From: JABDBK01 sp964453575
GTDB taxonomy: Bacteria > Pseudomonadota > Gammaproteobacteria > DSM-16500
Reading direction: 5' to 3'
Assembly: GCA_964453575.1 (NCBI GenBank)
Contig: CAYVRW010000075.1
Coordinates: 1-11,352, forward strand
Length of the DNA stretch: 11,352 nucleotides
Positions 1 to 5,952 of this stretch are shown here, one piece after another (the first letter of the stretch is position 1; every line of letters starts with the position of its first letter). The notes beneath the pieces were generated by a model. That model was not told the origin of the DNA. It saw nothing but the letters and a program-made list of their open reading frames with translations, and made no database searches. The translations under genes and the position numbers were made by a program.

Positions 1-49
1 CGCCACCACCCCCTCAAGATGGCGTGTCTACCAATTTCACCACTCCGGC
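1..49 (-). tRNA. tRNA-Leu (anticodon GAG), 5' part, cut by window edge
   Basis: The minus strand starts GCCGGAGTGGTGAAATTGGT, which is the acceptor arm and D arm of a bacterial leucine tRNA. A five-pair anticodon stem (CCATC with GGTGG) closes the loop TTGAGGG, so the anticodon is GAG at 13-15. The long variable arm, T arm and 3' end lie outside the window. E. coli leuU has the same anticodon and also lies directly after secG, which supports both calls. Only 12 bases separate it from the secG stop, so it is probably processed from the same transcript. Confidence 0.93.
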
Positions 50-61
50 TTATAACTTAAA

Positions 62-436
62 CTATTTGCTTTTCTCTCCTGCATTGGCAGGCATTTCAGG
101 AATACTATTTGGTGTCACTGCAGGTGACTCAGCCGGCAACGATGAGGCAGGTGCTGGCGTTTCCGGTAATTCCATAGGCAAATTCATTTGAGAGGACTGT
201 TTAACCGCTCTCGTTGCCATATTATTCAATACAATACTGGTCCCGAAAAACAAAATAGCAAAACTTATAGTCAATTTTAATAAAAACGAACCTGAACCAC
301 GGCTGCCAAACACAGTTTGGGAAGCTCCCGAGCCAAAAGCTGCACCTACCGTCGCGCCTTTTCCTTGTTGCACAAGGACTAAGCCAACGATGCATACCGC
401 TGCAAGTACATGTATAATCAACACTAATTGGTACAT
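62..436 (-). CDS. secG: SecG, preprotein translocase subunit
   Basis: SecG is the small accessory subunit of the SecYEG channel in the inner membrane. The 124-residue product begins MYQLVLIIHVLAAVCIVGLV, the first of two membrane segments. The family loop follows (VLVQQGKGA, then FGSGASQTVFGSRGSG), and then the second segment at about residues 49-70 (LLKLTISFAILFFGTS). The C-terminal 45 residues are a Pro/Ala/Ser/Glu-rich tail, typical of proteobacterial SecG. I chose ATG 434-436 because the protein starts directly with the membrane segment and a GAGGAG sequence lies about 10 bases upstream. An upstream in-frame GTG would add 12 residues not expected in the family. It lies 40 bases after tpiA with no terminator between them, so co-transcription is likely. 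Confidence 0.95.
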   Translation of the reverse strand: MYQLVLIIHVLAAVCIVGLVLVQQGKGATVGAAFGSGASQTVFGSRGSGSFLLKLTISFAILFFGTSIVLNNMATRAVKQSSQMNLPMELPETPAPASSLPAESPAVTPNSIPEMPANAGEKSK

Positions 437-476
437 AATAATCCGTTCTCCTCTGCTGTCTTTGGTGGGCACGTCG

Positions 477-1229
477 CTATACAGCTGCCTTACAAATCTC
501 TACAAAACTCTTCGCATCCAACGATGCTCCGCCCACTAAACCGCCGTCAATATCTGGCATGGCAAACAAGCCTTTAGCATTATCTGCTTTAACACTACCG
601 CCGTATAGTATACGCACTGTATCAGCAACATCAATATGATGTGTAGCTAAATGACGCCGAATAAACCCATGCACAGCTTGCGCTTGCTCAGGGGTGGCTG
701 TCAATCCCGTACCTATTGCCCAAACCGGCTCATAGGCAATCACAGCATGTTTAAATAAATTAATACTTACCGTATGTATCACAGAATCAAGCTGATCGAC
801 GAGTATAGACTCTGTCTCACCACGCTCACGCTGCTCTAAGGTTTCGCCTATGCATAACACCGGCTGTAACCCAAATTGCAAAGCTGCTTTAAATTTAGAC
901 GCAACTTGCATTAAATCTTCATGGAACAATATACGTCGTTCCGAATGGCCTACCAATACATATTGGCAGCCATAATCCACTAACATAGGCCCTGAAACTT
1001 CACCGGTAAAGGCACCTGACTCACCTGTGTGCAGATTTTGCGCACCCCAGACCAGCAAGCTATCGGCTAAAACCTCTTCCACCAGATGCAAATGGACAAA
1101 ACTCGGGAACACTGCCACATCTACATTGGTAAGACCTTGCACCCCTTCTTTGATCGCGCGCAGCAATGGTAACACACTTGAGCGTGAACCATGCATTTTC
1201 CAATTACCTGCGACCATTTTCTTGCGCAT
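477..1229 (-). CDS. tpiA: Triosephosphate isomerase
   Basis: TPI interconverts dihydroxyacetone phosphate and glyceraldehyde 3-phosphate in glycolysis and gluconeogenesis, in the cytoplasm. The 250-residue protein is of normal family length. Visible landmarks are the N-terminal AGNWKM (Asn9, Lys11), the electrophilic His95 in VGHSERR, the catalytic base Glu167 in AYEPVWAIGTG with the flexible lid following, and the phosphate-binding loops GGSV (210-213) and LVGGASL (231-237). All catalytic residues are present, so the enzyme should be active. ATG 1227-1229 was chosen because homologues start a few residues before the GNWK motif. The frame stays open to 1343, but that extension has no family resemblance and would cross the predicted promoter. 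The ribosome site is weak (TGGCGGT, 8 bases away). Confidence 0.97.
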   Translation of the reverse strand: MRKKMVAGNWKMHGSRSSVLPLLRAIKEGVQGLTNVDVAVFPSFVHLHLVEEVLADSLLVWGAQNLHTGESGAFTGEVSGPMLVDYGCQYVLVGHSERRILFHEDLMQVASKFKAALQFGLQPVLCIGETLEQRERGETESILVDQLDSVIHTVSINLFKHAVIAYEPVWAIGTGLTATPEQAQAVHGFIRRHLATHHIDVADTVRILYGGSVKADNAKGLFAMPDIDGGLVGGASLDAKSFVEICKAAV

Positions 1230-1238
1230 AACAAATTT

Positions 1239-1258
1239 ACCGCCATTTGAGTGGCGGT
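1239..1258. repeat. Inverted repeat at the tpiA transcription start
   Basis: ACCGCCA at 1239-1245 pairs with TGGCGGT at 1252-1258 around a six-base gap. It lies directly downstream of the tpiA -10 box, over the predicted start site, and includes the only Shine-Dalgarno-like bases of tpiA. It could be an operator, or a hairpin if transcription starts slightly upstream. No function can be assigned from sequence alone. Confidence 0.4.
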
Positions 1259-1259
1259 G

Positions 1260-1288
1260 ATTGTAAACAAAGAATGAGTGGATGACAA
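1260..1288 (-). promoter_or_regulatory. Sigma70-type promoter of tpiA-secG
   Basis: On the minus strand TTGTCA (1283-1288) and TACAAT (1260-1265) are separated by exactly 17 bases. Each hexamer has five of six consensus bases. Transcription would start near 1253, about 24 bases before the tpiA ATG. Confidence 0.75.
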
Positions 1289-1327
1289 GTCCTTCAGGAG
1301 AGGGGGATTTTATTGAAAAAGATTTCC

Positions 1328-1357
1328 TTGACATATTAAACATGCGAAGTAATTAAT
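1328..1357 (+). promoter_or_regulatory. Candidate promoter of the patatin-like phospholipase gene
   Basis: A perfect TTGACA at 1328-1333 is followed after 18 bases by ATTAAT (1352-1357), four of six matches to the -10 consensus. A start near 1364 would give a leader of about 28 bases. The promoter is divergent from that of tpiA. The -10 box is poor, so strength or dependence on an activator is uncertain. Confidence 0.45.
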
Positions 1358-1391
1358 AAAGTGAATGGATAAGTAGAACAGGGAAAGTACT

Positions 1392-3080
1392 ATGGCCTAT
1401 AACAGAACACTATTCTCACATGGCTTTAAAATATCCTCGCTTAAACACCCAAATGATCATCTTCAATACACTTATTTTGTACGCGCCCCACGTTATCGTG
1501 TCATTGTTTTTAAAGGTGGCGGCGGACGCGCCTGGGTTTATCAGCATTGCTTACATATGTTTAAAAAAAATGGTTTGCTCGAGCATGTCAAAGAATATGG
1601 CGGCAGTTCTGCGGGAGCGCTTTTTGCAGTGCTCTCTGCTATGCCGTTAAAACGTGGCGAACGTGAACGTATCATTGAGGAGCTTAAATTTCATCATGAT
1701 ATATTAGACGATTCATTTGGATCGAAAATATATAGAATCATCACTGCCCCGCTTTATCTGATTTCCACACCTCTTTCTTGGATAGCAAATACTTTTTTAT
1801 ACGCCGCCAAGAAGTCTTGTAATTTACCAGGCGGGTCTTTGCTCGCCTTTCCTTTAAATATTATTTCGGGTTTAATACAATCTCTATCCCTATTGACGCA
1901 CCCCAAATGCGCAGCAGTTATTTATAATGTAGTGATAAAAAAAGGTCTTTTTCACGGCAAAGAATTACAACAATATATTAAACTAGCGCTGCACGATGGC
2001 ACTCAATTATCTATTGAGCGTTTTTTAAATCACATCGAGGATCCTAATACGAAAGAACGCATCATAAATAAACTTTTAAATATGCAAGATCTTATCTCAA
2101 GCATTACAAAGGATATAAACACCCATCAAATCAAAGTAAAGCTCGCAACCCACGATATCACTTTCGAACATTTTCATCGCTTAGCCGCTATTAAAGAGTT
2201 GGGTTTTAAAGATGTTTTTTTAACTGCAACCCGCTGCCAAGAAACCGTTGAGGGACGTTTAGCCATATTTAATTATAAAAATACTCCCCAAAAACCCATA
2301 CATTTGGCTGTGCGCATGTCTATGTCCATACCGTTTCTTTATCGGCCTGTCTATGATGATGGCATGTATTACATGGATGGCGGCTGCGCGGACAATTTTC
2401 CTATTCGGCATGCAAGCCCTAGACGTTATGCCAATAATTTTGAAAAAGACTATTTAAGAGGCACCTATAAACAAGACCTTGATGTATTAGGCGTACGTAT
2501 AGAATATGCCGAAGACTTGGGATTTTTTCATCATCCCACACGAATGATATCGAGCTTTTGGGAAAAAATTAAAACTCGCGCGCAAGAAATCGTGTTTAAT
2601 CTTGTTTGCGGCATGGACATTGTTACTCCCGAAAGCAGAACACGGCATGCCATTAAAAAAAAATATCCTTTGCGAATACTACAGTTATATGACCATGACG
2701 TAGGCGTGACTGAGGTAGGCATTGATAGAACACGCAAGCATAAAATTCTACAATGCGAAGAAAAACGTATCCAAGAATTTATTAATGCGCACAATCCAGG
2801 ACTCACGCATATTGAAAATCATGAGTCGTTTTTTCATCATAAACTCAATCCTACTAAAAACAGCATGAGCCGCAAACAACAAAAAAAATTCTTACGCTTT
2901 TTATTTAATGAAGCTATTCCCAATGAAAATATTTTTTCGTCTGATTTTTCAGAAGAAGAAGCAGCAGAATGTAGACAACAACTTATAAACAAATTAACTG
3001 TTAATCTTAAAGGTAAACAGTTTCAGCGTGAACAAGCAAGAGCGGAGCGTTCAGCAAAACGCTCCGGCGTCTTCTGTTAA
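1392..3080 (+). CDS. Patatin-like phospholipase, probable secreted effector
   Basis: Patatin-like phospholipases cleave acyl chains from phospholipids with a Ser-Asp dyad. In this 562-residue protein the glycine-rich oxyanion motif is FKGGGGRAW (residues 40-48), the nucleophile elbow is GSSAG (Ser73, fitting GxSxG), and the second dyad member is Asp329 in MDGGCADNFP. The usual SMSIPFLYRPV helix sits just before it at 310-320. Between the two catalytic parts lies a long insert (about 110-250) with hydrophobic stretches near 116-135 and 148-168, which could help membrane contact. The region after 375 is charged and matches nothing I recognise; an EEEAAE patch lies at 521-526. There is no N-terminal signal peptide. 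Patatin effectors such as VipD of Legionella are delivered by the Dot/Icm type IV system, and delivery here is inferred by analogy. The start has a modest ribosome site (AGGGAAAG). Confidence 0.85.
   Translation: MAYNRTLFSHGFKISSLKHPNDHLQYTYFVRAPRYRVIVFKGGGGRAWVYQHCLHMFKKNGLLEHVKEYGGSSAGALFAVLSAMPLKRGERERIIEELKFHHDILDDSFGSKIYRIITAPLYLISTPLSWIANTFLYAAKKSCNLPGGSLLAFPLNIISGLIQSLSLLTHPKCAAVIYNVVIKKGLFHGKELQQYIKLALHDGTQLSIERFLNHIEDPNTKERIINKLLNMQDLISSITKDINTHQIKVKLATHDITFEHFHRLAAIKELGFKDVFLTATRCQETVEGRLAIFNYKNTPQKPIHLAVRMSMSIPFLYRPVYDDGMYYMDGGCADNFPIRHASPRRYANNFEKDYLRGTYKQDLDVLGVRIEYAEDLGFFHHPTRMISSFWEKIKTRAQEIVFNLVCGMDIVTPESRTRHAIKKKYPLRILQLYDHDVGVTEVGIDRTRKHKILQCEEKRIQEFINAHNPGLTHIENHESFFHHKLNPTKNSMSRKQQKKFLRFLFNEAIPNENIFSSDFSEEEAAECRQQLINKLTVNLKGKQFQREQARAERSAKRSGVFC
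3043..3066. terminator. Terminator-like hairpin inside the 3' end of the phospholipase gene
   Basis: CGGAGCGTT (3043-3051) and AACGCTCCG (3058-3066) form a perfect nine-pair stem with a six-base loop. It lies within the last codons of the plus-strand phospholipase gene and 11-34 bases beyond the stop of the minus-strand OTU gene. The two genes overlap, so there is no intergenic room for a terminator. No strong T run follows on either strand (CTCTTGCTTGTTC on the minus strand is the better one), so termination is plausible but weakly supported. Confidence 0.4.
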
Positions 3081-4024
3081 TAGCGCATCCCTCTATAGGA
3101 TCTTTCCATGGGCAGAACTTCTCTCTCATAGAAATTTTTATCAATATACGCCTGCTTACTAAGCGCGTGTAATAATTCACCCTTCAAAACTTCTTCGTTG
3201 GTAATATCCATTTCGTTATGGATAATTGCACTATAAAAAAATAAATCTCCGTCATATTTGTCCGTGACCATCAGAATTCTATTGGGTAAATAATCGCTAT
3301 AGGGCAACATTTGTTGATAGAGGGTAACAAGATCTTCTGTGCTTAATTGTTCTAATATATGGTGCGCGTTAGCTTCTCTTTTACGATCAATTCGTTCAAA
3401 TTGTTGAATTTTTTTGTTAATTTCTTCTAACGTTGGATCATGTGATTGCACTATCGGTAAATTAGCAGTGACCGTGGGCGTCACCTGAGAAAAATAATCA
3501 GGATCTGACACATAAGGTTGATAATGTCCTCTGGATAAAATGATATCAACATCTTCTTTACATTCACGCGGTTGATTGCTTTCATAAAAAGGAATAGCAA
3601 CTTCACCGCAATGAATGACAACACCAATCTTTAATCCTTTAGCCACTGCGGCAAGTGCAGAACCATCAATCCATGTTCCTGGTCTACGCATCTTAGCAGG
3701 TGATGTGCCTTCAGTGTTATCAGCAAACGCGCCTGGATAATCTTCAGGATGGGCCACCATTTCATTGACTGCATATTGACGCAAGGCAAACGCCATGTGC
3801 TTAACGAGCAGCCGCGGGTGAGATGTTTTAATTAAATGATCAAAGACTTCCTCATCGGAAAAGCTTGCTGATTCATTTGGAAAATAAAATCGATATACTT
3901 TAAATAGGCTGTCTAATGGTGTTCCTTGTAGTTTTTTCTTACGTTGCAGGTCTATTAATCTTGCTGCAATACTCTCAAATCCACAGTCGCCGTTACGACC
4001 GACATCGATATTAGCTTGGGGCAT
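3077..4024 (-). CDS. OTU-type cysteine protease (likely deubiquitinase), probable effector
   Basis: OTU proteases remove ubiquitin from substrates. The 315-residue protein has the family's motifs in order: the catalytic loop NGDCGFESIA with Cys14 preceded by Asp13, the WIDGSALAAVAKGLKIGVVI segment at about 118-137 corresponding to the conserved W-G-x-x-E/S-L-x-A-L-A helix and strand, and the catalytic His167 in RGHYQPYV. The distance from Cys to His (153 residues) is somewhat long, leaving room for an inserted helical part as in Legionella Lot-type enzymes. Residues 190-315 are a helical C-terminal region of unknown role. Free-living bacteria lack ubiquitin, so a host target is expected. A very good ribosome site (AAAGGAGG, six bases from the ATG) fixes the start. 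It probably formed an operon with the PP2C gene upstream before an element inserted between them. Confidence 0.85.
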   Translation of the reverse strand: MPQANIDVGRNGDCGFESIAARLIDLQRKKKLQGTPLDSLFKVYRFYFPNESASFSDEEVFDHLIKTSHPRLLVKHMAFALRQYAVNEMVAHPEDYPGAFADNTEGTSPAKMRRPGTWIDGSALAAVAKGLKIGVVIHCGEVAIPFYESNQPRECKEDVDIILSRGHYQPYVSDPDYFSQVTPTVTANLPIVQSHDPTLEEINKKIQQFERIDRKREANAHHILEQLSTEDLVTLYQQMLPYSDYLPNRILMVTDKYDGDLFFYSAIIHNEMDITNEEVLKGELLHALSKQAYIDKNFYEREVLPMERSYRGMRY

Positions 4025-4046
4025 AGATTTCCTCCTTTGTATTTAT

Positions 4047-4059
4047 TACCTATTTATCA
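4047..4059. repeat. Target-site duplication, left copy
   Basis: TACCTATTTATCA abuts the left end of the inverted-repeat element exactly. The same 13 bases abut the right end at 4188-4200. The bases before and after the two copies differ, so 13 bp is the full length. Confidence 0.85.
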
Positions 4060-4187
4060 GTAGTTCCCGCTAAAGAAGGTTGGCTATTCATTTTTATGCT
4101 CCAAACAGCACATCCCTGTGCTTAGTGTTGTCATCCTGACAACAAGTCGCTAAAAATGAATAGCCAACCTTCTTTAGCGGGAACTAC
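4060..4187. mobile_element. 128-bp MITE-like element with 37-bp terminal inverted repeats
   Basis: Positions 4060-4096 and 4151-4187 are perfect reverse complements over 37 bp, beginning GTAGTTCCCGCTAAAG and ending CTTTAGCGGGAACTAC. A 13-bp direct repeat flanks the element directly on both sides, the mark of transposition. The 54-base centre has two further hairpins: AGCACA with TGTGCT (4107-4122) and an eight-pair TGTTGTCA with TGACAACA (4126-4144). It has no coding capacity, so it would be moved by a transposase encoded elsewhere. Duplications of this length are known for parts of the IS4 family, which suggests but does not prove the parent. Transcribed, it would fold into a long stem with a three-way junction in the leader of the OTU gene. 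No T run follows, so it is not a classical terminator. Confidence 0.85.
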
Positions 4188-4200
4188 TACCTATTTATCA
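4188..4200. repeat. Target-site duplication, right copy
   Basis: This is the second copy of TACCTATTTATCA. It lies four bases after the stop codon of the PP2C gene, so the insertion just missed the coding sequence. Confidence 0.85.
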
Positions 4201-4204
4201 TTTT

Positions 4205-5257
4205 TTATAAAACAACACAAGAAAGTGATGGTGGCAGGCCTGTCACTTCATCTTTTGTAAAAACATGTTTAGCTTCTAGTACTTGCATAAAAAATTGTGT
4301 CACAGAACTTTTCAAACCCCGAATATTTTTTCGAAACTCTTTAATATAGTGGTCCCGTAAATAATTTGCTGCCTCAGGGCCTGCATGTCCATCAAAAACA
4401 CCCGCGGTCACCGCATATTTACCTAATGGAACAACCATGGCAGTGATATTATCCATGGAACCTTTTTCTAAAGCATTATCGACTATTTTTTCTGCTAAAA
4501 TTTCTGGTGAAAGCTGATGATATTGTTGAAAAAGATTACCTAACTCATTTGCAAATTGTTTGACACTACTCTTTCCTTCCCAATGTTCCATTGCACCATC
4601 ACAGGTCAGCACCATATAAACGCGGTCATCAGGTGCAACTTCTGCCGTCACGGTCGTTGTTTGGGGAACATGTGAAAGACCTTGATCATCAAACTCGATA
4701 TCGCCCAGCGTCCTGGTAATGGCCAAAGCACCCGCAAGTCTTGGTGTACCATACGCATCAGGTGAAATTACACCCGGTTCTCGTCCAATGCCATGCTGAA
4801 TAGCATGACATTCGTCTTGATTATAGCCAGTATGCAACTCAGTATTACAAGGAGTCACTGATCTTAACGTGCCATCTTCTTTAAGAACAATCAAAAAACC
4901 AACGCTGTCACCGACATAACTGGTAAAAACAGTAGCCTGACCATTTTTCACATGACCGCTCGCAACACAAACACAGCTGCCCTCGATGAATCCTTTTTTG
5001 GTTAGTTTATGTTGTAAATTCGCAAAAGTCGCTGTTGCGATTCGCGTTTTTTGATCCTGCGGCATGTCCATGAAAGTTGCAGTTTCATCAGACGCATCCA
5101 CCGCTACCGTATCTTCTTGCGATCTCGTTGGATTATTGCCATTGACTTCGCATATGCCAATGTTTTTCTCGGGGATAAGTAATGTGTAGTCATGTTCTGA
5201 AGGAAGCTGCAAATGTTTTAATTGTTGTTCTACTTCAATCCCTATCATGTTGTGCAT
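4205..5257 (-). CDS. PP2C-type protein phosphatase with relocated DGH motif and CaaX-like C-terminus
   Basis: PP2C (PPM) enzymes are Mg/Mn-dependent Ser/Thr phosphatases. The 350-residue protein contains RSQED (45-49), the GSCVCVA strand (93-99), YVGDS (114-118), ALAITRTLGD (177-186), VLTCDG (216-221) and GSMDNITAMVV (266-276), all in normal order. The missing second motif, AGVFDGHAGPEAANYLRDHY, appears instead at 285-304, after the DN strand that normally ends the domain. All expected metal ligands are therefore present (Glu48, Asp49, Asp220, Asp269, Asp289), with the presumed acid His291, but the segment order is rearranged. The spacing Arg45-Glu48 is one residue shorter than in human PPM1A. 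The last four residues are CVVL, fitting a CaaX prenylation box of the geranylgeranyl type. There is no signal peptide. AAGGG lies six bases before the ATG. Host-directed action is inferred from the tail and the neighbours. Confidence 0.88.
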   Translation of the reverse strand: MHNMIGIEVEQQLKHLQLPSEHDYTLLIPEKNIGICEVNGNNPTRSQEDTVAVDASDETATFMDMPQDQKTRIATATFANLQHKLTKKGFIEGSCVCVASGHVKNGQATVFTSYVGDSVGFLIVLKEDGTLRSVTPCNTELHTGYNQDECHAIQHGIGREPGVISPDAYGTPRLAGALAITRTLGDIEFDDQGLSHVPQTTTVTAEVAPDDRVYMVLTCDGAMEHWEGKSSVKQFANELGNLFQQYHQLSPEILAEKIVDNALEKGSMDNITAMVVPLGKYAVTAGVFDGHAGPEAANYLRDHYIKEFRKNIRGLKSSVTQFFMQVLEAKHVFTKDEVTGLPPSLSCVVL

Positions 5258-5292
5258 AATAATCCCTTAGGTTCATTTGTTGAAGTGATAAC

Positions 5293-5298
5293 ATTATA
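5293..5298 (-). promoter_or_regulatory. -10 box of the PP2C gene
   Basis: The minus strand has a perfect TATAAT 35 bases upstream of the ATG. No good -35 box is found: TATTTC at 17 bases and TTTCAA at 15 bases are the nearest. The inverted repeat CTTAGG / CCTAAG (5266-5271, 5299-5304) brackets the region from the ribosome site to the -10 box and might matter for control. Confidence 0.5.
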
Positions 5299-5328
5299 CC
5301 TAAGCTTTGTGTTTTGAAATAAATTTTT

Positions 5329-5556
5329 CTATTTCTTTGATGTTTGCCAAATACCTGGTTCGGGAATAACATCTCCAAAACTTTTTGCTGTTTCAATCCA
5401 GGATTTCATCGCTGATTCTGCTTCTTGTAATGCTTCTTCGACTGTCTCACCATCAGCCATACAACCGGGTAAATCTGGAAATTCCACTAAATAACCACCA
5501 CCTTCTTCTTTGGTTAAAGGGCGAATTGTGACAGGATATTTAAATTTGCTATTCAT
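5329..5556 (-). CDS. HicB-like antitoxin domain protein, without HicA
   Basis: HicB antitoxins neutralise the HicA mRNA interferase, which is normally encoded next to them. The 75-residue protein shows the HicB core: YPVTIRPLTKEEGGGYLVEF, then PDLPGCMADGETVEEALQEAESAMKSWIE. It ends soon after this domain (GDVIPEP), so the C-terminal DNA-binding part of longer HicB proteins is absent. No HicA-like small basic ORF lies on either side. The next features upstream are a PIN-toxin remnant and a FitA-like antitoxin, and the next gene downstream is the PP2C phosphatase. The ribosome site AGGAAG overlaps the stop codon of the PIN remnant. It is either an orphan antitoxin kept for another role, or a partner of a HicA elsewhere. 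Confidence 0.85.
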   Translation of the reverse strand: MNSKFKYPVTIRPLTKEEGGGYLVEFPDLPGCMADGETVEEALQEAESAMKSWIETAKSFGDVIPEPGIWQTSKK

Positions 5557-5565
5557 TTGCGCTTC

Positions 5566-5637
5566 CTATCTGAATGTAGCAATCCCAAAACTATGGGCAT
5601 AAGCAATTGCCGAAATTTGATCCTCAAGTATACGCAT
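5566..5637 (-). pseudogene. C-terminal remnant of a PIN-domain (FitB/VapC-type) toxin
   Basis: The reading frame ends with EDQISAIAYAHSFGIATF and Arg, then TAG. This matches the C-terminal part of FitB/VapC ribonucleases, where the segment D-x-Q-I-x-A-I-A-x-x-H-G-x-x-L-A-T-R-N carries the last acidic active-site residues. The N-terminal 100 or so residues with the first metal-binding Asp are missing, so no toxin can be made. The remnant lies directly after the matching antitoxin gene, where the complete toxin gene should be, in a different frame. Similarity may reach a few codons further up (RRKAQAKS) into the end of the antitoxin gene, which would mark the deletion junction. Only the ending is given because the upstream limit is uncertain. 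Confidence 0.7.
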
Positions 5638-5641
5638 GGAC

Positions 5642-5860
5642 TTAGCTTGCGCTTTGCGTCGCAAAAAAAGCATCCAGATCAATTCCCATATTATGTCCAA
5701 AATATTGTCTAAAAACATCGCTGATTCGTTCGGGTGCCAGCACTGCCTGAGATACAATTTGGCGCACTTCTTCTTCCATGGATACCCCATGTTGGGCAGC
5801 ACGCAAACGTAGGCATTCATAAACTTTATCATCTAACTTTGTTATATTGATGCTTGTCAT
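5642..5860 (-). CDS. FitA-like ribbon-helix-helix antitoxin
   Basis: FitA/VapB antitoxins bind DNA through a ribbon-helix-helix N-terminus and inhibit a PIN-domain ribonuclease with their C-terminus. The 72-residue protein starts MTSINITKLDDKVYECLRLR, continues with AAQHGVSMEEEVRQIVSQAV (the two helices), and has the toxin-binding tail FRQYFGHNMGIDLD at about 50-63. The last residues (AFFATQSAS) depart from the family and coincide with the start of the toxin remnant, so the end is probably altered by the deletion. ATG 5858-5860 is preceded by GGAGG seven bases away, which decides the start over an upstream in-frame ATG. Without a toxin it may be decaying or act only as a DNA-binding repressor. 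Confidence 0.82.
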   Translation of the reverse strand: MTSINITKLDDKVYECLRLRAAQHGVSMEEEVRQIVSQAVLAPERISDVFRQYFGHNMGIDLDAFFATQSAS

Positions 5861-5910
5861 AATACCACCTCCACAAATAGATAATAGCATATGCAAACAA
5901 TGATGGCGGG

Positions 5911-5926
5911 TGATGGGCCCTCATCA
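5911..5926. promoter_or_regulatory. Palindromic site upstream of the FitA-like gene (possible operator)
   Basis: TGATGGGCCCTCATCA has the arms TGATG and CATCA around a GGGCCC palindrome. It lies about 50 bases upstream of the antitoxin start. FitA/VapB antitoxins usually repress their own promoter through such palindromes. The minus-strand promoter itself is not clear. Confidence 0.3.
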
Positions 5927-5952
5927 ATGTTATATAGATCACTAAGTCTGAC

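Noticed and set aside
1..61. tRNA-Leu as an integration site for a genomic island
   Set aside because: No integrase gene or repeat of the tRNA end is visible, and the neighbours secG and tpiA are in an ordinary conserved order.
1230..1343. N-terminal extension of triosephosphate isomerase by 38 residues
   Set aside because: The frame is open, but homologues begin just before the GNWK motif and the extension overlaps a near-consensus tpiA promoter.
4060..4187. The long inverted repeat as an ordinary transcription terminator
   Set aside because: The stem is far longer than a terminator stem, no T run follows it, and the exact 13-bp direct repeats at both ends show it is an inserted element.
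5566..5832. An 88-codon minus-strand frame as an intact gene
   Set aside because: Most of it overlaps the FitA-like antitoxin in another frame. Only its last part matches a protein family, the end of a PIN toxin, so it is treated as a remnant.
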